Origin: an uncultured Pseudoxanthomonas sp.
Lineage (GTDB): Bacteria > Pseudomonadota > Gammaproteobacteria > Xanthomonadales > Xanthomonadaceae
Direction: 5' to 3'
NCBI RefSeq assembly: GCF_946886695.1
Contig: NZ_CAMPJD010000089.1
Span: 1 to 5,046, forward strand
Length of the DNA: 5,046 nt
Both the position numbers and the translations under genes were made by a program. Under the pieces are notes generated by a model, which was not told the origin of the DNA, made no database searches, and saw only the letters and a list, made by a program, of their open reading frames with translations. The stretch's first letter is position 1, and the number at the start of each line of letters is the position of its first letter. This document shows, in pieces, positions 1 to 5,046 of the stretch.

Positions 1-458
1 CCCCCATCCCGCCCCATGTAGCGCTGCTTGAGCGAACTCCAGCGCGCATAGAGATCCGCAGGCAGGACTTCCTGCAGTTTCCGACCATCCGGATTCCTGG
101 AAGCCTTCATGGCCGACGGCAACAGCGTCAGCCCCCGGAAGAACCCGACATCGGCATCGACGGTGATTCCGGGCGAAGCCAGGACTTCATCGGCGATCTG
201 CAGGACCTGGTCGACCTCGTCCGAACGCCAGGTGATGCGCTTCGGCAGCGGTGACTGCGTGCCCAGCACGTACAACAGATGGTCGCCACGGCGCACCTTC
301 CACAGCCCCGGCCCGGGTTGCACGCCGGCCACGACCACGGCATCCATTTCGATCACGCCATCCTCTGCTGCGGTCGATGCCTCCCCGGCTTCCTGCGCAC
401 CTGCGCGCGGCACGAGCAGCAACAACGCGCACAGCACCCCATAAAGCGGCAGACGCAT
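1..458 (-). CDS. TraB/GumN-family exported protein, N-terminal 152 residues (partial, cut at left edge)
   Basis: The frame is open from ATG at 458-456 to the window edge, giving 152 codons. Residues 1-21 form a signal peptide: a short basic start (MRLPLYG), a hydrophobic core (VLCALLLLVP) and an AGA|Q cleavage site at 19-21, so the product is probably periplasmic or surface-exposed. The mature part begins with a low-complexity linker (22-45). The TraB/GumN opening motif follows: GLWKV at 51-55, RRGDHLLYVLGT at 56-67, then SPLP at 69-72. TraB/GumN proteins resemble TIKI-type metalloproteases, whose motif here is GxxH; this protein has GTQS (66-69), without the histidine. GumN lies at the end of the Xanthomonas gum cluster and its role is unclear. 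GGAG lies 8 nt before the ATG. The gene follows the cupin gene after 90 bp in the same direction. Family assignment is from recognition of the N-terminal motif only; a specific gumN orthology is not claimed. Confidence 0.82.
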   Translation of the reverse strand, partial: MRLPLYGVLCALLLLVPRAGAQEAGEASTAAEDGVIEMDAVVVAGVQPGPGLWKVRRGDHLLYVLGTQSPLPKRITWRSDEVDQVLQIADEVLASPGITVDADVGFFRGLTLLPSAMKASRNPDGRKLQEVLPADLYARWSSLKQRYMGRDG

Positions 459-484
459 CCGAGAGACTCCATGCAGAAGGATCC

Positions 485-538
485 GCGGGAGTGTGCCCGC
501 TGCAAGCCGGCATGGCGCGCGACGCCACGCGGCCGTGG
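485..538. other. Intergenic gap with two small inverted repeats
   Basis: The 90-bp gap (459-548) between the cupin stop and the GumN-like start holds two perfect 5-bp inverted repeats: CCACG/CGTGG around a 4-nt loop (525-538) and GCGGG/CCCGC around a 6-nt loop (485-500). Neither is followed by a T-run on the minus strand, so they are not convincing intrinsic terminators. In a GC-rich gap such short stems may be chance. I see no good sigma-70 promoter here, so the two genes may be co-transcribed. Confidence 0.3.
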
Positions 539-548
539 GGGAGTTTGT

Positions 549-1019
549 TCAGGCGACCTTGCCGCCGGCCTCGCGCAACGTGCGCGCGACGTCGCTGCCG
601 CTCTGCATCAGCTCGAAGCCTTTCCAGCTGAAACCCGGCGACACTGAGCAGTCGACCAGGGTGAAATCGCCAAGCGAGCGGGCGCTCTGCCAGACACCGG
701 CGGGCACCACCTGGCTGGACTGACCGCCCCTGGCCGAGGTATCCAGTTGCACGCGGGTCAATGTGCGCTGCTCAGGGTCGAACATCGACAGTTCCATCGC
801 ACTCCCTTCATGCCAGTCCCAGACCTCGGTCGCGTCGACGCGGTGCCAGCGCGTCACTACACCGTGCGGCAGCAGGAACTTGATGGCGGTGAGCGTGGGG
901 CGCTCGATCCCGTTCACCTCGGTTCGTTTGGTCGATTCGTAGACACGACGAAAGTGCCCGCCCTCGGGATGCGGCACCAACTGCAACGTACGGATCAGCT
1001 CTTCGCTGCGTGGATGCAT
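549..1019 (-). CDS. Cupin superfamily protein, DUF985/Cupin_5 type
   Basis: A 156-residue soluble protein with no signal peptide or membrane segment. The pattern matches the DUF985 (Cupin_5) single-domain cupins: an N-terminal LQLVPHPEGGHFRRVY stretch (12-27), the core strand region TAIKFLLPHGVVTRWHRVD (44-62), the cupin turn EVWDWHEGSAMEL (65-77), and QVVPAGVWQSA (103-113) followed by CSVSPGFSWKGFEL (124-137). H59, E65 and H70 sit where a cupin would hold a metal or ligand, but the substrate of this family is not established, so no reaction is assigned. The start is set at ATG 1019-1017, because AGGA lies 6 nt upstream and the homologous region begins there; an in-frame ATG at 1079 would add 20 unconserved residues starting inside the T-run of the tRNA terminator. 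The gene is separated from the upstream operon by that terminator and probably has its own promoter, which I could not identify. The stop is TGA at 551-549. Confidence 0.88.
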   Translation of the reverse strand: MHPRSEELIRTLQLVPHPEGGHFRRVYESTKRTEVNGIERPTLTAIKFLLPHGVVTRWHRVDATEVWDWHEGSAMELSMFDPEQRTLTRVQLDTSARGGQSSQVVPAGVWQSARSLGDFTLVDCSVSPGFSWKGFELMQSGSDVARTLREAGGKVA

Positions 1020-1077
1020 GGGCTGTCCTGTACACGGCGTCCGGGAGTTGCCGTCGCCAGCGGCGCTCGACAGGCAC

Positions 1078-1105
1078 AAAAAAGCCCACGCGACAGCGCA
1101 GGCTT
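1078..1105 (-). terminator. Intrinsic terminator of tRNA-Pro (and possibly of the whole upstream operon)
   Basis: On the minus strand, AAGCCTGCGC (1105-1096) pairs with GCGTGGGCTT (1091-1082) over 10 bp with two G-T wobbles. The loop is TGTC (1095-1092) and the stem runs into six T residues (1083-1078). The stem begins 16 nt after the encoded CCA of the tRNA. Since no comparable structure is seen after the MerR-type gene, it may also end transcripts that read through from ihfA. It lies about 60 bp before the cupin start and so insulates that gene. Confidence 0.9.
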
Positions 1106-1121
1106 GATGTCGAACCGCGAT

Positions 1122-1202
<81 letters not shown>

Positions 1203-1210
1203 TCGCGGAT

Positions 1211-1232
1211 CGGCCCGCCTTGCGACGGGCCG
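1211..1232. repeat. Inverted repeat spanning the predicted tRNA transcription start
   Basis: CGGCCCG (1211-1217) and CGGGCCG (1226-1232) form a perfect 7-bp inverted repeat around an 8-nt spacer. It lies between the -10 box and the mature tRNA. In readthrough RNA from ihfA and the MerR-type gene it would fold as a hairpin just before the tRNA 5' end; RNA started at the local promoter would probably miss its first bases. No T-run follows it on the minus strand, so it is not a standard terminator. Confidence 0.5.
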
Positions 1233-1264
1233 CGCATTATAGCCGGAATTCCTCGGTGACTCCC
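1229..1264 (-). promoter_or_regulatory. Probable sigma-70 promoter of tRNA-Pro with a GC-rich discriminator
   Basis: A perfect TATAAT lies on the minus strand at 1241-1236, 37 nt before the tRNA 5' end. It is followed by GCGCGGC, the kind of GC-rich discriminator typical of stable-RNA promoters under stringent control. The start point would be near 1230-1228. No good -35 exists: GGGAGT (1264-1259) has 17-bp spacing but matches only 2 of 6, and GAGTCA at 15-bp spacing matches 3 of 6. Activity and stringent control are inferred. Confidence 0.65.
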
Positions 1265-1284
1265 AGCAGGAGCGCCGTGGTTCA

Positions 1285-1641
1285 TCAACGGCGGAGCAAC
1301 TGGAGGATTTCCTCCAGCTCCATCCGCACCTGGCGCACAATCTGCGCGCTCATCGCGGACTCCTGTTTGGCACCCTCGCCTTCCAGGCGCAGGCGTGCGC
1401 CGCCGATGGTGTAGCCCTGCTCGTACAGCAGGCCACGGATCTGGCGCACCATCAGCACGTCATGGCGCTGGTAGTAGCGGCGATTGCCACGACGTTTGGC
1501 GGGCTCCAGGCTGGGAAACTCGGTTTCCCAGTACCGCAGCACGTGCGGCTTCACGTCGCACAGTTCGCTGACCTCACCGATGGTGAAGTAGCGCTTGGCC
1601 GGGATCGGCGGAAGCTCGCGGTTACTGCCCGGATCCAGCAT
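1285..1641 (-). CDS. Small MerR-family DNA-binding regulator encoded next to ihfA
   Basis: A 118-residue protein with an N-terminal MerR winged helix-turn-helix. [20 protein letters not shown] (16-35) is the helix-turn-helix, [10 protein letters not shown] (36-45) follows, and [14 protein letters not shown] (50-63) is the wing. A second helix-turn-helix-like part is [20 protein letters not shown] (67-86). A short helical tail (about 95-117) ends the protein. There is no effector domain and only one cysteine (C28), so it is not a metal-sensing MerR; what it senses or regulates is unknown. The start MLDPGSN..ELPPIP matches my memory of the homologues beside ihfA in Pseudomonas. The ATG (1641-1639) lies inside the end of ihfA, a 20-bp overlap in another frame, pointing to translational coupling. 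The gene ends with tandem in-frame stops TGA TGA (1287-1282). Family is certain; the function is not. Confidence 0.93.
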   Translation of the reverse strand: MLDPGSNRELPPIPAKRYFTIGEVSELCDVKPHVLRYWETEFPSLEPAKRRGNRRYYQRHDVLMVRQIRGLLYEQGYTIGGARLRLEGEGAKQESAMSAQIVRQVRMELEEILQLLRR

Positions 1642-1921
1642 AGGTCTCCACCCGCTCCTTGAGTTTCTGGCCCGGCCGGAAGGTCACCACCGTCCTCGCC
1701 GAGATCGGGATCTCTTCGCCGGTCTTCGGGTTCCGCCCCGGGCGCTGGTTCTTGCGGCGCAGGTCGAAATTGCCGAATCCCGACAGCTTCACCTGCCGGC
1801 CCTGTTCCAGGGCCTCGCGCAGCACGTCGAAGTAGGCGTCGACAAACTCCTTCGCCTCGCGCTTGTTCAGGCCGACCTCGTCGAACAGACGTTCGGCCAT
1901 CTCCGCCTTCGTCAATGCCAT
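1622..1921 (-). CDS. ihfA: Integration host factor subunit alpha
   Basis: A 99-residue protein, the same length as E. coli IHF-alpha and close to it in sequence. It begins [20 protein letters not shown]. The HU/IHF signature runs from GFGNFDLR (48-55) to RPGRNPKTG (60-68), with the DNA-intercalating proline at position 65, and the protein ends [12 protein letters not shown]. With IHF-beta (not in this window) it forms the heterodimer that sharply bends DNA in recombination, replication and sigma-54-dependent transcription. The start ATG 1921-1919 is fixed by the family N-terminus, although the frame is open upstream to 2029. A weak GGGGA lies 10 nt before it. In X. campestris the equivalent gene, next to the gum cluster, was named gumA. 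The gene follows pheT after 58 bp, and its end overlaps the next start by 20 bp, so transcription with pheST is likely. Confidence 0.98.
   Translation of the reverse strand: MALTKAEMAERLFDEVGLNKREAKEFVDAYFDVLREALEQGRQVKLSGFGNFDLRRKNQRPGRNPKTGEEIPISARTVVTFRPGQKLKERVETYAGSGQ
1646..1660 (-). promoter_or_regulatory. Ribosome-binding sequence of the MerR-type gene, within ihfA
   Basis: Two purine-rich motifs precede ATG 1641 inside the ihfA coding sequence: AAGGAG (1660-1655), 13 nt upstream, and GGAG (1649-1646), 4 nt upstream. Neither spacing is ideal alone. Ribosomes ending on the ihfA TAA (1624-1622), just past this ATG, could reinitiate. The pair supports ATG 1641 as the start; no other in-frame ATG occurs before residue 64. 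Confidence 0.6.
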
Positions 1922-1941
1922 GAATACTGCGTCCCCATTGC

Positions 1942-1955
1942 GGCCGTCGCCGGCC
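1942..1955 (-). other. GNRA-type hairpin in the pheT-ihfA gap
   Basis: On the minus strand GGCCG (1955-1951) and CGGCC (1946-1942) form a perfect 5-bp stem closed by the tetraloop GCGA. It ends 5 nt before the GGGGA ribosome-binding sequence of ihfA. No T-run follows, so it is not a terminator; an RNA-processing or translational role is possible but unproven, and chance is plausible in such GC-rich DNA. Confidence 0.35.
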
Positions 1956-1979
1956 CCGCCACTGTCTTCTTCATCCGGT

Positions 1980-4373
1980 TCAACCGCGGATCCTCGCCCC
2001 GTGCACGCTGTCGATCGCGGCCACGACATTCGCCACTACCTGCGCCACGTCGGCTTCAGTGAGAGTGCGTGAGTTGTCCTGCAAAATCAAGCCCATAGCG
2101 AGACTCTTTTGACCGGATTCGACCCCTTGGCCGACATAGCGATCGAACAGCTGCACGTCCCTCAGCAGCGGGCCCGCCGCCACTTTCGCAGTAGCAGCCA
2201 GGGCAGCCCAGGACACCGCCTCCGGGACGACGAACGCGAGGTCGCGGCGGACGGACGGGTAGCGGGACAGCTCCACGGCACGCGGCAGCGCGCGGACGCT
2301 CAACGGCGCCAGGTCCAGCTCGAACGCGATCACGTCGGTGTCCAGGTCCAGTTGGCGTTGCAGGCGTGGATGCAGTTGTCCGATCCAGCCCAGGCGCACC
2401 CCGTCGCGGTAGACGTCGGCCGAACGGCCGGGGTGCCCGTGGGCGGCATTCGACGGGCGGAACTCGAGGCTCGCTCCCGCCAGCGCCGCGACACTTTCCA
2501 GATCACCCTTGAGATCGTGGAAATCGACCTTCCGCCCCGGCACGCCCCATTGCTCTGCGAGCGCATCCCCGGTGACGGCCGCCGCGATGCGCAGCGATTC
2601 GACGGGGGCGTCGCCCTGCCGTGCCGGCGCATGGAAGACGTTGCCGATCTCGAACAGGCGCACGCGTCCTGCTTGTCGCGCGGCGTTACGCTGCAGCGCC
2701 GCCACGACGCCGGGCAGCAACTGCGTGCGCATGATCGCCAGTTCGGCACTGAGCGGGTTGGCCAGCGGAACGGCGCCATCGATGGCGCCCCAGTGCGCAA
2801 GCCACTGTGCGTCGACGAAAGCGAAGTTGACGGTTTCGAAATAGTCGCGCGCTGCCAGTTGGCGACGCACCACGCCGGGTTCGACGACCGCCTCGCTGGG
2901 CACCGCGATACGGGTCGCGCCGCCCGGGAGCGTGGTCGGTATGCGATCGTAGCCGTGGATGCGCGCCAGTTCCTCGATCAGGTCCTCCTCGATGGCGAGG
3001 TCGAAACGCCGACTTGGCGCAGTGACGCTCCAGCCCTCGGCCACCGTGGCTGCCTGCAGGCCCAGGGCGCGCAGGATGCGTTCGATCTCGACGTCGGGAA
3101 TCTCGACGCCCAGCACGCGCGCCACACGCGCACGACGCAACAGGATGGGGGCGGGCTTGGGCAGGTGTTCGGGAAGCACGGCCTCGGTCGTCGGGCCTGG
3201 CACGCCGCCGGCGATGTGGAGGATCAGGCGCGTCGCGTACTCCACCGCGATGCGCGGCAATTCGGGATCCACGCCGCGCTCGAAGCGATGGCCGGCGTCG
3301 GTGTGCAGGCCCAGCTTGCGGCTGCGTCCGATGATCGCGGACGGAATCCAGTGCGCGGCTTCCAGGAACACGTTGCGCGTGGCGTCGGTGACGCGGGTAT
3401 CGAGCCCGCCCATGATTCCGCCGAGCGCGACGGCGCGGGCGCCACGCCCACCCCGGCCATCCGAGACGACCAGGAAGTCGTCGTCGAGCGACACCGTGCG
3501 GCCGTCCAGCAGCGCGACCGTCTCGTCCGCGCGTGCGGCACGCACGACAATGCCACCTTCCAGCGCGTCCTTGTCGAACGCGTGCATCGGCTGGCCGAGT
3601 TCCAGCATCACGTACTGGGTCACGTCGACCAGGAAGCTGATCGGGCGCACACCGCTACGGCGCAGTCGTTCCGCCATCCACATCGGCGAAGGTGCGGTAG
3701 CGTCCATGCCTTCGATCACACGGCCGACGAACCGGGGCACGCGCGCGCCGGCCTCCAGTTCGACGCTCAGTTCGGACAGGCTTTGCGCCGGAACGGAGGC
3801 GGCGTCGAACGGTTTCACTTCGCTGCCCAGCGAGGCTGCGACGTCGTAGGCGATGCCGCGCACGCTGAAGCAGTCTGCACGGTTCGGCGTCAACTTGATC
3901 TCGATGCTGGCGTCAGGCAGCTGCAGGTAGTCGGCGATGGGCGTGCCCACCGGTGCGTTGGCCGGCAGTTCCAGCAGGCCGGACGCGTCGGCATCGATGC
4001 CCAGCTCTTTCGCCGAGCAGAGCATGCCGTTGGACTCCACCCCGCGCAGCCTGGCTGCCTTGATGGCGATGCCGCTGACGTTCGCACCCACCATCGCCAA
4101 CGGCGCGATCAGGCCCGGGCGCGCGTTCGGCGCTCCGCAGACGATCTGCAGCAAACCACCCTGCCCTGCATCGACCTGGCAGACCTGCAGGCGGTCGGCT
4201 TCGGGATGCTTGGCGCACTCCACGATGCGGGCCACCACCACGTTTGCCAGGCCATCGCCCAAGGCCGTGACCTCTTCAACCTCCAGGCCGATCGCGGTCA
4301 GCGTCGCGGATAGCTCGTCGCGGGTGGCCTGGGTGGGAACGTGGCTGCGCAGCCAATTCTCGGAAAATTTCAT
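1980..4373 (-). CDS. pheT: Phenylalanine--tRNA ligase, beta subunit
   Basis: A 797-residue protein (E. coli PheT has 795). It is the tRNA-binding and editing partner of PheS in the alpha2-beta2 enzyme that charges tRNA-Phe in the cytoplasm. Regions in order: N-terminus [12 protein letters not shown]; an EMAP-like OB-fold tRNA-binding domain at about 40-150 ([15 protein letters not shown] at 56-70, [16 protein letters not shown] at 111-126); [17 protein letters not shown] (159-175) leading into the B3/B4 editing domain (about 210-390); the B5 domain (about 410-480, ending [19 protein letters not shown]); the inactive synthetase-like core (about 490-690); and the C-terminal ferredoxin-fold anticodon-binding domain (about 703-797, beginning [14 protein letters not shown]). 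The start ATG 4373-4371 is chosen because the conserved N-terminus begins there. In-frame ATGs at 4415 and 4409 would add 14 or 12 residues encoded mostly by a REP palindrome. The ribosome-binding site is weak (ACGAGACG before the ATG). The stop is TGA at 1982-1980. Confidence 0.98.
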   Translation of the reverse strand: MKFSENWLRSHVPTQATRDELSATLTAIGLEVEEVTALGDGLANVVVARIVECAKHPEADRLQVCQVDAGQGGLLQIVCGAPNARPGLIAPLAMVGANVSGIAIKAARLRGVESNGMLCSAKELGIDADASGLLELPANAPVGTPIADYLQLPDASIEIKLTPNRADCFSVRGIAYDVAASLGSEVKPFDAASVPAQSLSELSVELEAGARVPRFVGRVIEGMDATAPSPMWMAERLRRSGVRPISFLVDVTQYVMLELGQPMHAFDKDALEGGIVVRAARADETVALLDGRTVSLDDDFLVVSDGRGGRGARAVALGGIMGGLDTRVTDATRNVFLEAAHWIPSAIIGRSRKLGLHTDAGHRFERGVDPELPRIAVEYATRLILHIAGGVPGPTTEAVLPEHLPKPAPILLRRARVARVLGVEIPDVEIERILRALGLQAATVAEGWSVTAPSRRFDLAIEEDLIEELARIHGYDRIPTTLPGGATRIAVPSEAVVEPGVVRRQLAARDYFETVNFAFVDAQWLAHWGAIDGAVPLANPLSAELAIMRTQLLPGVVAALQRNAARQAGRVRLFEIGNVFHAPARQGDAPVESLRIAAAVTGDALAEQWGVPGRKVDFHDLKGDLESVAALAGASLEFRPSNAAHGHPGRSADVYRDGVRLGWIGQLHPRLQRQLDLDTDVIAFELDLAPLSVRALPRAVELSRYPSVRRDLAFVVPEAVSWAALAATAKVAAGPLLRDVQLFDRYVGQGVESGQKSLAMGLILQDNSRTLTEADVAQVVANVVAAIDSVHGARIRG

Positions 4374-4384
4374 CGTCTCGTTAC

Positions 4385-5046
<662 letters not shown>

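Noticed and set aside
187..528. Minus-strand frame of 113 codons at the left end
   Set aside because: It runs out of frame through the GumN-like gene and has no recognisable domain. The competing frame from 458 has a signal peptide, a ribosome-binding site and a family motif.
1266..1284. Possible terminator after the MerR-type gene (CTCC...GGAG)
   Set aside because: The stem has only 4 bp and there is no T-run, so it does not support termination between the regulator and the tRNA.
2085..2097. AATCAA-GCCC-ATA, one mismatch from the IHF consensus, about 165 bp before ihfA
   Set aside because: It is tempting as an autoregulatory site, but it encodes the conserved LILQDNS part of PheT. A site with one mismatch is expected by chance a few times in 5 kb on two strands.
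2109..4313. Open frame of 734 codons on the plus strand, opposite pheT
   Set aside because: It lies wholly antisense to the well-conserved pheT. Its Arg/His/Gln/Ala-rich composition is what the reverse strand of a GC-rich coding sequence yields, and it resembles no family I recognise.

Overview
The window looks like the chromosome of a GC-rich gammaproteobacterium of the Xanthomonadaceae (Stenotrophomonas, Lysobacter, Luteimonas, Pseudoxanthomonas or a relative). Three things point there. First, the gene order pheS-pheT-ihfA-merR-type regulator-tRNA-Pro is conserved in Pseudomonas and Xanthomonas. Second, a GumN-like exported TraB-family protein follows. Third, the pheS-pheT gap carries a pair of GTAG-headed palindromes of the REP type (SMAG-like) known from Stenotrophomonas and relatives. 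Genus cannot be fixed from the sequence alone.

All genes lie on the minus strand, so biological order runs from the right edge to the left. At 5046-4461 is the C-terminal part of pheS. Next is an 87-bp gap holding the REP pair (4385-4465), then complete pheT (4373-1980), a 58-bp gap, complete ihfA (1921-1622) and a small MerR-type regulator (1641-1285) whose start overlaps the end of ihfA by 20 bp. A tRNA-Pro(GGG) gene follows (1198-1122), with its own perfect TATAAT box upstream and a strong intrinsic terminator downstream (1105-1078). Left of that are a cupin (DUF985/Cupin_5) gene (1019-549) and the first 152 codons of an exported TraB/GumN-family protein (458-1, cut by the window edge).

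Functionally, pheS and pheT encode the two subunits of phenylalanyl-tRNA synthetase. ihfA encodes the alpha subunit of the DNA-bending protein IHF, and the MerR-type gene is probably translated by coupling to it. No convincing terminator was seen between pheS and the tRNA gene, so the operon may read through to the terminator after the tRNA. The cupin and GumN-like genes form a separate unit.

This is mostly a conserved housekeeping region, and I do not see an undescribed multi-gene system. Most worth a second look are the REP pair, whose GTAG head supplies the pheS stop codon, and the content of the site after tRNA-Pro, where Xanthomonas carries the gum (xanthan) cluster but this window has a cupin and a GumN-like gene. 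No stretch above 300 bp lacks a gene.
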